This document shows positions 45,487 to 54,442 of a stretch of DNA of 64,000 nt, one piece after another. Both the position numbers and the translations under genes were made by a program. Source of the DNA: Nocardia nova NBRC 15556 (GTDB lineage: Bacteria > Actinomycetota > Actinomycetes > Mycobacteriales > Mycobacteriaceae); assembly GCF_001613005.1 (NCBI RefSeq), contig NZ_BDBN01000002.1, forward strand, positions 1-64,000. Direction: 5' to 3'. Each line of letters begins with the position of its first letter. The first letter of the stretch is position 1. The notes under the pieces are model-generated. The model did no database searches, was not told where the DNA came from, and saw only the letters and a list, made by a program, of their open reading frames with translations.

Positions 45487-46272
45487 TCAGCGAACCTCGT
45501 ACTTGCGGGTAGGCACCTCGGAACGCACGACCTGCTCCTGCCCGATCGGATTGCCGATAATCGTGTACGACATGGCGGTGGCGAGGGCGTGCGAGCGGCC
45601 GGTGTCGCGAGACTCCCAGATCGCCCGGACGCTGCCCTGCACCGCCGCCGGCGGCTTGGCGGCGATCCGCGCGGCGAGGTCCTGCGCCCGATCGCGCAGC
45701 TGCCCCCGGGGCAGCACCTCGGTGACGAAACCGATCTCGAGCGCACGCTGGGCCGACATTCGTTCGTCGAGTCCGAGCAGGACCATGCGCAGCACCTCCC
45801 CGATCGGGATTCGATGGGCGAGACCGATCGGCTCGAGGGCCGCCACCATGCCATAGGAGACGTGCGGGTCGAAGAACTCGGCATCGTCGGCGGCAATGAT
45901 GATGTCGGCTTCGTTGAGCCAATACAGGGCTCCCCCGGCGACCATACCGTGCACCGCGCAGATCAGCGGCTTCCAGCACCCATTCTGCTTGGGTGAGAGA
46001 TCGACACCAGGATCCTCCCGGCTGAAGGGGTTGTCGGCGAGGAAGGTCCCTTCCTTCACATCGACACCGGTGCAGAATGCGCGATCACCGTTGGCCTGCA
46101 GCACGATCGCGTGCACGTCGTCCTCGTTGGCGGCGAACCGCCACAGTGCCTTGAACTCCGCGCGCATCGCGTCGGTGAAGGAGTTCAACCGATCCGGCCG
46201 GTTGAGCGTGATGGTCAGCACGTGCTCCTTCAGCTCCGCGATGACCGTGGTCAAACCGTTCAGATCCACCAT
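45487..46272 (-). CDS. Enoyl-CoA hydratase/isomerase
   Basis: 261 residues. HVLTITLNRPDRLNSFTD, GDRAFCTGVDVKEGTFLADNPF and AVHGMVAGGALYWLNEADIIIAADDAEFFDPHVSYGMV give the crotonase core. The active-site segment FFDPHVSYGMVAALEPIGL lacks the usual E of PE-x-x-x-G but retains D-P-H-V, so an isomerase or hydrolase is possible. The insert TFLADNPFSREDPGVDLSPKQNGCW is unusual. Start ATG 46272 or GTG 46269; both follow AGGAGG. TTACTAAGTTAT (family C) lies 32-50 bp upstream. Confidence 0.82.
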   Translation of the reverse strand: MVDLNGLTTVIAELKEHVLTITLNRPDRLNSFTDAMRAEFKALWRFAANEDDVHAIVLQANGDRAFCTGVDVKEGTFLADNPFSREDPGVDLSPKQNGCWKPLICAVHGMVAGGALYWLNEADIIIAADDAEFFDPHVSYGMVAALEPIGLAHRIPIGEVLRMVLLGLDERMSAQRALEIGFVTEVLPRGQLRDRAQDLAARIAAKPPAAVQGSVRAIWESRDTGRSHALATAMSYTIIGNPIGQEQVVRSEVPTRKYEVR

Positions 46273-46302
46273 TCCTCCTGCAGTCGCGCCGATATCAACA
46301 AA

Positions 46303-46320
46303 GCTTACTAAGTTATCCTT
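46303..46320. promoter_or_regulatory. Operator-like element, family C (site C3)
   Basis: GCTTACTAAGTTATCCTT, 31 bp upstream of the hydratase start at 46272. The minus-strand core ATAACTTAG matches TTAACTTAG at C1. Symmetry is weak, so this is only a candidate. Confidence 0.3.
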
Positions 46321-46394
46321 CATATGTCAGTAGTCGGGTTGCGCATCCGAAGAGTAGGTCGCCATGTCCCCCGTCGTCGCCAATACCGGGGGCG

Positions 46395-46649
46395 ATGGTG
46401 TACCCCGCTTATATGCCGGGACACAAGGTCGAGGAACAGATGCTGCATCTGCGTCCGCTCGCGGAATCCGGCCGGATGATGATGTTCGCCTTCGACCCCG
46501 GCGGGAACCTGCGGATGGGCCTCGAAGACCCGCTGCGCACCGTCGGCCACACCAACACGGACATGATCAAGCAAGCCATCGCGCTCGCCGACGAGGTCGG
46601 CCGGCCGATCGCCACGTACCAGAACGCGCTGGACGTGCTGTCTTCCTGA
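46395..46649 (+). pseudogene. 3-keto-5-aminohexanoate cleavage (BKACE/DUF849)-like C-terminal remnant
   Basis: 84 residues. LRMGLEDPL...TNTDMIKQAIALADEVGRPIATYQNALDVL resembles the C-terminal end of beta-keto acid cleavage enzymes (VGLED...; N-A-x-L-V-x-x-A; REVATPxEAR), which close the TIM barrel. The preceding part (VYPAYMPGHKVEEQMLHLRPLAESG) has no recognised start-domain residues (metal-binding HxH and the rest are absent). A complete enzyme would need about 270 residues, so it is a remnant or a short derived protein. A hairpin terminator follows at 46676. It borders the hydratase and ligase genes. Confidence 0.45.
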
Positions 46650-46675
46650 GGTCCACGGAAGTCCCGGCAGGAAAA

Positions 46676-46719
46676 CGGGCATCGATGTCGGCCCGTCACG
46701 TGTTCGTGACCGATGCCCG
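46676..46719 (+). terminator. Hairpin terminator
   Basis: Outer stem CGGGCATCG (46676-46684) with CGATGCCCG (46711-46719) and inner stem GTCACG with CGTGAC. It lies 27 bp after the remnant stop and can also limit transcription from the ligase gene on the other side. Confidence 0.55.
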
Positions 46720-46831
46720 CGATCCGAGCATCGCCGCCCGCACCGCACCCGATGCCGAAAACACCTGGGAGTACTACCAGGTGAAGCGGTGTCGGGTCAC
46801 TCCTTCCATGAAGTTCAGGCGGTGTGATCTG

Positions 46832-48364
46832 TCAGCTTCGTCGTCCCGGCGGGCTCCATACGGAGTTCAACTCGATGCTGTCGAGCAGGCCGGCCTTGAG
46901 AATCTTGTTCGTCGGCGTGCGCGGTAGAGCATCGGTCAGGGTGAGGTATTTCGGCAGCGCGTGTTTGGGTAGGCGGCTCGTCATCCACTCGTAGAGTGCC
47001 GGTTCGTTCAGAGCGGAACTTTCCACGACCTCGGCGGCGACCAGGACCTCGTGTCCCGCAACGGAATCAGGTACACCGAGTACCGCGCTGGCGACGACTT
47101 CCGGATGCTCGTCTATCACCGCCTCGATGGCGGTGGCCGAGATGTTTTCGCCCAGCCGGCGAACGGTGTCACCGGCTCGGTGCAGAAATTCGAAGGTGCC
47201 GTCGACGTGCTTGATGACGATGTCGCCCGTGTGGTACCAGCCGCCCGCCAGTGCGCGCTCGGTCGCCTCCGGTTGGTTCAGATAACCCACCATGATCATG
47301 AGCCGGTTGCCGGGGCGAATCCAGAGCTCTCCGGGCATGCCGTCGGCTACGGCTCGTCCGTTTTCGTCGACGACTCGAGCCCGATAACCCTCGCGTACCC
47401 GCCCGCACCACGTGTGCGCGAGATCGGGTGGCTCGCTCAGCACCAAGGGGAAACCGACCTCGGTGGAGCCGTAGAGGTCATAGCATTTCACGCCGAATCG
47501 TTGCGCGAATTCCGCGGCGAGCGCGACGTTGTGGCCCGCGAACACCGACCGTAGCGGGTTGTCGGCGTCGTCCGCGCGCGGTGGCCGCGCGAGCAGGAGT
47601 GAGGCGATCAGAGTGGCTGTGGTGCACCCGAATTCGCGGATGTCGTCCATGGCGGCCCCGGCCGAGAACCGTTCCCGGAAGACGACCCGGCCGCCGGTCG
47701 CGCACATCGACACCAGGGGGCTGCGCCCGGTGACATGGAACATCGGATGGCAGTTGTAGGTCACATCGTCCGGGCCCAGAGGGATCCGATCGGCCATGGT
47801 GGCGAACTGGGCCCAATCGAGCATCACGCCCTTGGCGGGTCCCGTACTACCGGAGGTGTAGATCACGCACGCGATATCGGTCGGCATCGGTAGTGCATCG
47901 AATGCCATGGTGGCGGCGCTCAGCGTTTGCCACGCACCACGCTCGACCGCGCGAACCACCAAGGCCGGCCGGGCATTTCGGAGGTGGTCGACGAATTCCG
48001 GCCGGGCCAGGCACAGGATCGGCGCGGCGTCGTCGAGGACATGTTCGAGGAAGGCGCCCTTCAGTTCGGGATTGACCGGAACTTCCACCGCCCGCAGGCA
48101 ACCGAGCGCCAGCCAGATCATCGCCGCGTCGATCGATGGCGGCAGCAGAGTCGCCACCCGGGCGCCGGGCCGCACACCGAGATCACGCAGACACTCGGCC
48201 CAGTTGCGCACCCCTTCCCACGTCTCGCCGTAGGTGGCACGGGCGCCGGACACCTCCTGCAGAAACAGCCGATTCGGTTCCGATGCAGCGCGAGAACGCA
48301 ATTGGGCCGGCAGCACCGACGCCGGATCGGTGACCTTGGATGCGAGCGTCGATGCGGCGGACAA
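46832..48364 (-). CDS. Acyl-CoA synthetase (ANL family)
   Basis: 510 residues. P-loop VIYTSGSTGPAKGVML, LYGSTEVGF, GELWIRPGNRLMIMVGYL, TGDIVIKHVDGTFEFLHRAGDTVRRLGENISATAIE and a late Lys in PRTPTNKILKAGLL, which is the catalytic Lys segment (N-K-I-L-K). Probably activates a carboxylic acid for the double CoA-transferase and aldehyde dehydrogenase encoded upstream on the same strand. No ATG or GTG fits the start; TTG 48364 has GAGGAG nine bases upstream and is preferred. It lies 118 bp downstream of the CoA-transferase gene. Confidence 0.78.
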   Translation of the reverse strand: MSAASTLASKVTDPASVLPAQLRSRAASEPNRLFLQEVSGARATYGETWEGVRNWAECLRDLGVRPGARVATLLPPSIDAAMIWLALGCLRAVEVPVNPELKGAFLEHVLDDAAPILCLARPEFVDHLRNARPALVVRAVERGAWQTLSAATMAFDALPMPTDIACVIYTSGSTGPAKGVMLDWAQFATMADRIPLGPDDVTYNCHPMFHVTGRSPLVSMCATGGRVVFRERFSAGAAMDDIREFGCTTATLIASLLLARPPRADDADNPLRSVFAGHNVALAAEFAQRFGVKCYDLYGSTEVGFPLVLSEPPDLAHTWCGRVREGYRARVVDENGRAVADGMPGELWIRPGNRLMIMVGYLNQPEATERALAGGWYHTGDIVIKHVDGTFEFLHRAGDTVRRLGENISATAIEAVIDEHPEVVASAVLGVPDSVAGHEVLVAAEVVESSALNEPALYEWMTSRLPKHALPKYLTLTDALPRTPTNKILKAGLLDSIELNSVWSPPGRRS

Positions 48365-48482
48365 TCGGAGTCTCTCCTCGTCGTACTTCGGTAGCCGACC
48401 GGCATCGGGCGGGTGATTCGCGCGGGAGCCGGCACAGTGGTGAGCCGCGGGCGCCGGCGAGCGCCCGTGTGCCCTCACCAAT

Positions 48483-50969
48483 TCAGTTGTCGCAGGCGAT
48501 GATTCCGAGCTCGACCAACTCGTCGATCCGCTCCTCCCCGATCCCGATCTCACGCAGCACCGGCCGGGTGTGCTGGCCGACGGTGCAACCCGCATCGGCC
48601 TTGGTCCGCGAACGCGAGAAACGGGTGAGCGGGGCCAGCCGACGGTGTTCGTCGAAGATCGGGCTGATCGCTTCCACACTGTATCCGGCCTCGAAGAACG
48701 GATCGGACTGCAGTGCCGACTCGGAGTTGCGCTCGAGGATCGCGACACACCCGACGTCGAGGGCGGTGAGTTCGTCCTCCCACTGCTGTTTTTCCTTGCC
48801 CGCGAACACGTCCGCGAGCACGTCCGCGAGTGCGGCGTCGTTGGTGTGGCGATCCTGCACGGTGGAAAAGCGGGAATCCGAGGCCAGATCGGCATAGGGC
48901 GACAGCGCCTTGACCAGCGCCTCCCATTCGCTCGACAGCGGCGCGGCCAGGAAGACCCAGCCGTCGGCGGCCTGGTACATCCGGTAGAGCGCGCCCAGCC
49001 CGTAGAACTGCGCGTCGGGAACGTCGATCTCCGGCCGCCCCGCATAGCTGGTGTTGTACGAGATCAGCGCCTGGTGCACGGTGCCGAGCATGGTGGTCAC
49101 CATGTTCGACAGTTCTACGCCATTGCGTTTGGCATACAGGCCCACCAACATGGCCGAGGCGACGCCCAATGCGGCGATGCCGTCGGATTGCACGGCCGGC
49201 ACCGCACCGGCCGCATGCAGCGTGCGCGCTCCGGCTCGCAGAGCGTCTCGGTCGCGGGGCGGGTTCACAGCGTCGCGACCGTCCAATGCCGACAGTCCGG
49301 TGGCCGCGCCGATCGAGGGCGCGTAAGCGGGCCGGGCCGCGTACGGACCCTCGACGCCATAGCCGGGGGTGCTCAGATACACAATGTCCGGGTTGATCGC
49401 CTTGAGTGTCGTCTCGTCGATCTGTGCCCGCTCGGCGGCCGCGCCCCGGAAGCATTGCAGCACAATGTCACTGCGCCGGACCAGCTGGTAGACGAGCTCC
49501 AGTCCGTCGGGCGTCGTGAGATCTACCGCGACACTTTCCTTACCCTGCAACACCTTTGCCCCACCAGCCTCGGGGAAGGCCACCAGATTGCGGATATTGT
49601 CGCCGCCGATCGGTTCGACCTTGATCACCCTGGCGCCGAGGTCGGCGAGCAGGGTCGCACCGTAGGGTCCGGCGAACATGGTGCCGAATTCGAGGACCGT
49701 CACGCCGTGCAACGGCAATTCCTGCGGCGCGGCACTCTCCTCGGACGAATTCGACACTGCCACAGCTCGATTCACCGCGGGTGCGGCGATTGCGGCCCGC
49801 ACCTCGTCATCGTGCTGGCCCGCCAGCGGTGCCGGACCCGGCACGGTCAACGGCTTACCTTCGGTATGGATGAGAGTGGAGGGCTGGCGCACCGGCCCGA
49901 CCGCGGGGTTGTCGACCGTGATGACTCGTCCCTCCGCCACGACCTGCGGATGGTCCAAGGCCTCCTCGGGCGTGCGGAAGGCCTCGGCGCTGATGTCGTG
50001 ATTGGTTTCGAAGACGTGCTGCCATTCCTCGAAGGTGCGCGCGCCGACACGGTCGAGCATCATCTCCCAGAACTCGGTGCGGAGGCCGGGGGTCGGCAAC
50101 ATCGGGAAGCCGGTCCATTTCGGATCGGCCAGCTCCTTCACCAGATCGAGTTCGGCGAGCCATGCCTGCATCAACCGTGGCGCGGTCTGCGCGAACTGCA
50201 GCCAGCGACCGTCCTTGGTGGCCGCGATCAGCAGCGCGTAGATCAGGTACGCCTGTGGGCGTCCCGCATCGTCGTAGGCCACATCCATCGGGCTGAACGC
50301 GTCGGGGTAGCGCTCGAGGACCATCTCGTAGAACCAGTTGTACGGATCCATCGCGCCCATCCCGGTCACCAGGTTGGATTCGACGGCCTGCCCTCGGCCA
50401 CTCGACATACGCTCGATCAGCGCGGCCAGGATGCCGTGGACGGCGGCCTGCGATGCGCCGAAGGAGGCATAGGGAGCGGCGACGAAGGCCGGTCCCGGAC
50501 GGATGGTCAGCTGTCGCTTCTCGAACATGACACCGGTCTTGGCCATCACCAGACCTTCCCAGCCCTTGTAGTCCTTCCACGGGCCGGAACTGCCCCACCC
50601 GGTGATCGAGGCCCAGACCAGCCGCGGGTACTTCTCGGCCAACGATTCCGGCGTCAGCCCGATCCTGGTGGCCGAGGCCGGCCGCATCGTCGTGATAACG
50701 ACGTCCGCGGTGCTCAGCAGCGCCCTGAGCGTGGCGAGATCCTCGCCGGCACGAACGTCCAGCGTGACGCTGCGTTTGCCACGCAACAGACCTGGCCAGC
50801 CGGGGAGATTGCGCAGGTCGCTGCCGCCGGGGGGGTCGACCATGATGACGTCCGCGCCGCAGTCGGCCAGAAACTGGCTCGCCTGCGCGCCCGGCAATGT
50901 GGTCGAGAGGTCGATGACCACCAAGCCCGCGAGGGGACCCGAGCTTCCCTGGTCCGGTCCTGTCGTCAC
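48483..50969 (-). CDS. Fused double class III CoA-transferase
   Basis: 828 residues with two CaiB/BaiF units. Unit 1 (about 12-385) starts LAGLVVIDLSTTLPGAQASQFLADCGADV; unit 2 (about 418-828) starts LHGVTVLEFGTMFAGPYGATLLADLGARVIKVEP. Unit 1 has no obvious catalytic Asp (VAAPYASFGASQAAVHG), whereas unit 2 has D596 in VQSDGIAALGVAS, close to but not exactly in the canonical spacing. The pattern, one degenerate and one active half, recalls the heterodimeric benzylsuccinate CoA-transferase BbsEF, but as one chain. AAAGGA precedes GTG 50969. A full paralogue is encoded at 60824. Possible role: CoA transfer from a dicarboxylic or cyclic acid. Confidence 0.82.
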   Translation of the reverse strand: MTTGPDQGSSGPLAGLVVIDLSTTLPGAQASQFLADCGADVIMVDPPGGSDLRNLPGWPGLLRGKRSVTLDVRAGEDLATLRALLSTADVVITTMRPASATRIGLTPESLAEKYPRLVWASITGWGSSGPWKDYKGWEGLVMAKTGVMFEKRQLTIRPGPAFVAAPYASFGASQAAVHGILAALIERMSSGRGQAVESNLVTGMGAMDPYNWFYEMVLERYPDAFSPMDVAYDDAGRPQAYLIYALLIAATKDGRWLQFAQTAPRLMQAWLAELDLVKELADPKWTGFPMLPTPGLRTEFWEMMLDRVGARTFEEWQHVFETNHDISAEAFRTPEEALDHPQVVAEGRVITVDNPAVGPVRQPSTLIHTEGKPLTVPGPAPLAGQHDDEVRAAIAAPAVNRAVAVSNSSEESAAPQELPLHGVTVLEFGTMFAGPYGATLLADLGARVIKVEPIGGDNIRNLVAFPEAGGAKVLQGKESVAVDLTTPDGLELVYQLVRRSDIVLQCFRGAAAERAQIDETTLKAINPDIVYLSTPGYGVEGPYAARPAYAPSIGAATGLSALDGRDAVNPPRDRDALRAGARTLHAAGAVPAVQSDGIAALGVASAMLVGLYAKRNGVELSNMVTTMLGTVHQALISYNTSYAGRPEIDVPDAQFYGLGALYRMYQAADGWVFLAAPLSSEWEALVKALSPYADLASDSRFSTVQDRHTNDAALADVLADVFAGKEKQQWEDELTALDVGCVAILERNSESALQSDPFFEAGYSVEAISPIFDEHRRLAPLTRFSRSRTKADAGCTVGQHTRPVLREIGIGEERIDELVELGIIACDN

Positions 50970-51038
50970 GGTGATGTCCTTTCGTGCGAATCCGCTCGGC
51001 ACCGCGGTGCCATGCCCGGTCCGTGGCCGGGCGAGAGA

Positions 51039-52523
51039 TCAAGCGATGGCGATGTTCTTGAGCCGCAGGAACTCCTCGATGCCCTGCCGGCCGCCTTCCT
51101 TGCCCAGGCCGCTGAGCCCGATGCCGCCGAACGCCCGGTTCACACCGAGGTTCATGGCGCCGTTGATCAGCACCTCACCGGTGATCAGCTCCTCCGCGAC
51201 GCGGTGCGCGCGGCGCAGATCGTTGGTCTGGATGTAGCCGGACAGGCCGTATTCGCTGTTGTTGGCGATCTCGATCGCCTCCTGCTCGGTCGCGAACGGG
51301 GTGATGGCCAGCACCGGGCCGAACACCTCTTTCTGCGCGAGTTCGGACTGCGGGTCGACGTCGGCGAAGACGGTCGGCTCGAGGAAGAATCCATCGGCCA
51401 GCGCCCCTTCGATCCGGTGGCCGCCGGTGACCAGCCGCGCGCCGTCTGCTCGAGCGCGCTCGATCATGCCGAGGATTCGGTGCAGCGCCGCCTCGTTGAC
51501 GACCGGGCCCGATACGGTCCCCTCGGCCAGCGGATCGCCGACGGTGATGAATTCGGCGAACGCCTTGACCCGGCCGATCATCTCCTCATAGATGCTGTCC
51601 TGCACCAACATTCGGGTGGGTAGCGCACAGCCCTGACCGCTGAGCGCGCCGATGGACATCATCGTGCCGTGTGAGCACGCCTGGTCGAGATCGGCGTCCG
51701 CGAACACGATATTGGCCGATTTGCCACCGAGTTCCAGCACCGACGGCTTCATCAGATCAGCGCAGCTGTGCAGGATCTTGCGTGCGGTGTCCGGACCGCC
51801 GGTGAAGGTCACCTTCTTGACCAGCGGATGCTCCACGAGCGCGGCCCCCGCCTCGGGCGCACCGGGCAGGATATTGACCACGCCGGCCGGAATGCCGGCC
51901 TGTTCGACGAGGTCGGCGAAGAGCTCCGCGGTGAACGGGGTCAGCTCGGACGGCTTGACCACGACGGTATTCCCGGCCGCCAGCGCGGCCGGAATCTTCA
52001 TCGCCAGCGAGATCAGCGGTCCGTTCCAGGTGATGATCACGCCGATCACGCCATAGGGCTGCCCGAGGGAGTAGGAGAACTCGCCGTCCGGGCCGAACGA
52101 TCCGGTGACCTCCGAAGTGAGCTTGTCCGCCCAGCCCGCGTAGTAGCGGGTCCACTCGATCGAGGAGGCGACCAGACCGGCAGCGACCGGAATGGGCGTG
52201 CCGTTGTCGATGGCACCCAAGCGAGCGAACTCGTCGGCGTTGGCTTCGATGAGGTCGGCGAGCTGGAGCAGCAGCCGGCGGCGCTCCGAGGGCCGGGTGC
52301 GGCGCCAGTCGGCGAAGGCCTCGTGCGCGGTGCGTGCCGCCAGGTCGACCTCGGCCCGGCCCGCCAGCGGAATCGTCGCGTCCACCCTGCCGTCGACGGG
52401 GTTGATGTGCTGATGCGCTCCGCCCGATCCGCTGGTGATCCGCTCGGCGCCGATCCGAAGGTGGACCGCGGGCCTGGTCGTGTCGATTGTCTGACTGGTC
52501 ATGGATGAGTCACCGCGCTTCAT
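51039..52523 (-). CDS. Aldehyde dehydrogenase
   Basis: 494 residues. General base E264 in SVLELGGKS and catalytic C299 in LSGQGCALPTRM are present, with cofactor segments ITWNGPL and KPSELTPF, and C-terminal FGGIGLSGLGKEGG. TGGPDTARK replaces the usual TGSxxxG. It oxidises an aldehyde to an acid. The start may be ATG 52502 (MTSQTIDTTRP) rather than 52523, because no strong ribosome-binding site is seen before either. Upstream is the site CATCTTAGTTAACGATG (C4) and the divergent TetR gene. Together with the CoA-transferase and ligase it forms a three-gene operon. Confidence 0.85.
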   Translation of the reverse strand: MKRGDSSMTSQTIDTTRPAVHLRIGAERITSGSGGAHQHINPVDGRVDATIPLAGRAEVDLAARTAHEAFADWRRTRPSERRRLLLQLADLIEANADEFARLGAIDNGTPIPVAAGLVASSIEWTRYYAGWADKLTSEVTGSFGPDGEFSYSLGQPYGVIGVIITWNGPLISLAMKIPAALAAGNTVVVKPSELTPFTAELFADLVEQAGIPAGVVNILPGAPEAGAALVEHPLVKKVTFTGGPDTARKILHSCADLMKPSVLELGGKSANIVFADADLDQACSHGTMMSIGALSGQGCALPTRMLVQDSIYEEMIGRVKAFAEFITVGDPLAEGTVSGPVVNEAALHRILGMIERARADGARLVTGGHRIEGALADGFFLEPTVFADVDPQSELAQKEVFGPVLAITPFATEQEAIEIANNSEYGLSGYIQTNDLRRAHRVAEELITGEVLINGAMNLGVNRAFGGIGLSGLGKEGGRQGIEEFLRLKNIAIA

Positions 52524-52545
52524 TGCGATCGAATTTTGACAACGC

Positions 52546-52562
52546 CATCTTAGTTAACGATG
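52546..52562. promoter_or_regulatory. Operator-like element, family C (site C4)
   Basis: CATCTTAGTTAACGATG, about 22 bp upstream of the aldehyde dehydrogenase start and 142 bp from the divergent TetR start. Core TTAACTAAG on the minus strand, with CATC/GATG ends. It is close to C1 and C2. Confidence 0.4.
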
Positions 52563-52704
52563 TTGCGCAGCTCACACAGTATTACGGACAGCAAAAGTCC
52601 GCAAGTAGCACCATATGACTACCACCGGACAGCTCAGCCGTCCGACTGTGGTTGGTTTGATTCGAGGCGAACGCACGGACAGCTCGCACGAAGAGAGGCA
52701 CTCC

Positions 52705-53316
52705 ATGGGTCGGCAAGCCACACCACTCGGACGTCCGCGCGACCCCGAACTGGACGAGAAGCTCATGACGGCGGCGTTACTCGAATACGCCGAACTGGGC
52801 TGGGGCGCCTTCACCATGCAGGGCGTGGCCCGACGCGCGGGCGTCGGAAAGTCCGCCCTCTATCTGCGCTGGGCGAACAAAGAACAGCTCCTACTCGACA
52901 GCATCGAATCGGTAGCGCTGACTCTACGGGTCAATATGGACACCGGCTCGCTGACCGGCGATCTGACCGTGCTCGCGACCGCACTGCTGGAACATTTCCT
53001 GGACCCCATCGGCTGGGCGACCCTGCGGATCACGATCGATGTCACCGCCGAGTTCACCGATCTGCAACCCTTCCAGCAGCGCATCGTGAACTCGTTGCGC
53101 GCCTTCGCCGACGGAGCCTTCACCCGCGCCGTCGAGCGCGGCGAGATGGCCGCGGACATCGCCCACGAACCGCTGATCGAATCCCTGTTCGGCGCGGTAC
53201 TGATGCACACACTCTCGCGCACCCAGGAGGGTCGCGCCCACGCCCGCGCCCACCCCGCCGAGCACGTCGGACCGCTCGTCGATGTCATCGCTCGTTCGGT
53301 GCGACCACCGAAATAG
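52705..53316 (+). CDS. TetR-family transcriptional regulator
   Basis: 203 residues. N-terminal region LDEKLMTAALLEYAELGWGAFTMQGVARRAGVGKSALYLRWANKEQLL is a TetR helix-turn-helix. The C-terminal domain (TGDLTVLATALLEHFLDPIGWATLRITIDV, FADGAFTRAVERGEMAADIAHEPLIESLFGAV) suits a TetR_C-like ligand-binding unit. The ATG at 52705 follows GAGAGG; an upstream in-frame start at 52615 lacks a site and would add 30 unlike residues. Divergent from the aldehyde dehydrogenase operon and upstream of a mycofactocin-type SDR, so it may control either, with site C4 as possible operator. Confidence 0.82.
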   Translation: MGRQATPLGRPRDPELDEKLMTAALLEYAELGWGAFTMQGVARRAGVGKSALYLRWANKEQLLLDSIESVALTLRVNMDTGSLTGDLTVLATALLEHFLDPIGWATLRITIDVTAEFTDLQPFQQRIVNSLRAFADGAFTRAVERGEMAADIAHEPLIESLFGAVLMHTLSRTQEGRAHARAHPAEHVGPLVDVIARSVRPPK

Positions 53317-53322
53317 TAATTG

Positions 53323-53358
53323 CACATAGATAACTTCGTTGGTTACCTTAGGTTCACA
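53323..53358. promoter_or_regulatory. Element shared with site A2, upstream of the mycofactocin-type SDR
   Basis: CACATAGATAAC (53323-53334) is identical to a 12-base piece just upstream of A2 (21903-21914), followed by TTCGTTGGTTACC in place of the rest of the palindrome. It lies about 100 bp upstream of the SDR start, and before GGTTACCTTAGG. Confidence 0.35.
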
Positions 53359-53434
53359 TGCACCGCATGTTCCATACCCCGTACACGGGGGCCTCCTGCG
53401 CGGCGAACCCGTGTCGAACCGACGGAGGACCCCC

Positions 53435-54265
53435 ATGCCCGGACTCGAAGGCAAAGTCGCCCTGATCACCGGAGCCGCACGCGGACAGGGCCGCTCACAC
53501 GCGGTGCGCCTGGCGAGCGAAGGCGCCGACATCATCGCCCTCGATATCTGCGCTGATATCGACACGATGGACTACCCCAACGCCACCCCCGAGGACCTGA
53601 AGGAAACGGCCGCCCAAGTCGAGGCGCTCGGCCGCCGCATCGTCGCGATCGAGACCGATGTCCGCGACGCCGCCGCGACCCGCACCGCGGTCGACCGCGG
53701 TCACGAAACCTTCGGGCGGATCGACATCGTGCTGTCCAATGCCGGCATCGTCCGGCTCAGCGATGGGCCCGACGATTACGCGCAGGCGTGGCAGGACGTG
53801 GTGTCGACAAATCTGAGCGGCGGCTTCCACGTGGTTGATGCCGCTGTGCCGCATATCGTTTCCGGCGGACGAGGCGGTTCGATCGTCTTCACCGGATCGA
53901 CGGCGGGCGTGCGCCCCACCGCGAGCCTGAACACCGCCGCGCTGGCCTACACCGCGTCCAAATGGGGCCTGGTCGGCATCTGCAAGCAGTACGCCGCATC
54001 GCTGGCCGAACATTCGATTCGAGTCAACATCGTGCATCCGACCGGCGTGGCATCCGGCATGACGATGAACGAGGCCATGGCCCGGCTCGCCCAGGAGGCA
54101 GCGGCGGGCGGCGACAACTCCATCTCGCAGATGCAGAACGCGATGCCGATCGAGATCCTGCAGCCGAGCGATATCTCCGACGCCATCGCCTTCCTGGTCT
54201 CCGATCAGGCGAAGTGGATCACCGGCGTCTCCCTGCCGGTCGACGCGGGCTTCTCCGTCCGCTGA
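53435..54265 (+). CDS. Mycofactocin-coupled SDR oxidoreductase
   Basis: 276 residues. Complete SDR: TGAARGQGRSHA at 12-23, D37 in the second strand, NAG at 102-104, S145 in FTGSTAG, Y162 and K166 (AYTASK). An insert after strand two (CADIDTMDYPNATPEDLKETA) and GARGxGR-type glycine motif are the marks of the mycofactocin-coupled SDR subfamily (TIGR03971-type), which keeps NAD(H) bound and depends on mycofactocin as electron acceptor. The last residues VDAGFSVR fit. Start ATG 53435 follows GGAGGAC. It supports functional linkage to mftEF at the left edge. Likely oxidises a secondary alcohol. Confidence 0.88.
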   Translation: MPGLEGKVALITGAARGQGRSHAVRLASEGADIIALDICADIDTMDYPNATPEDLKETAAQVEALGRRIVAIETDVRDAAATRTAVDRGHETFGRIDIVLSNAGIVRLSDGPDDYAQAWQDVVSTNLSGGFHVVDAAVPHIVSGGRGGSIVFTGSTAGVRPTASLNTAALAYTASKWGLVGICKQYAASLAEHSIRVNIVHPTGVASGMTMNEAMARLAQEAAAGGDNSISQMQNAMPIEILQPSDISDAIAFLVSDQAKWITGVSLPVDAGFSVR

Positions 54266-54355
54266 GTCCAGCTTCGGACGGCGGTCACAGCGGCCGCCGT
54301 CCACCGGAGGGGGTGCTCACATCCTCACGAATCCGGGTCCACCAGCCGGCATACC

Positions 54356-54386
54356 AATCTAGAACGCTATTCTGAAATATTATTCT
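54356..54386. promoter_or_regulatory. AATCT-ATTCT-ATTCT repeats with 13-bp period (site B2)
   Basis: AATCT at 54356, ATTCT at 54369 and ATTCT at 54382 repeat with exactly 13 bp, the same period as B1. TCTAGA at 54358 matches TTCTAGAA at B1. It lies 57 bp upstream of the quinone-oxidoreductase-like start. Confidence 0.6.
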
Positions 54387-54442
54387 GAAATTGGCATGAC
54401 GCGGCCCTTTCCGGGGAGAGCCGAACGACGAGGAGACGACAC

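Noticed and set aside
48570..51623. A plus-strand frame of about 1000 codons opposite the double CoA-transferase
   Set aside because: It mirrors the real gene; no ribosome-binding site, its residues (Arg/Gly/His-rich) lack motifs, and codon bias fits the minus strand. Such long antisense frames are common in high-GC DNA.
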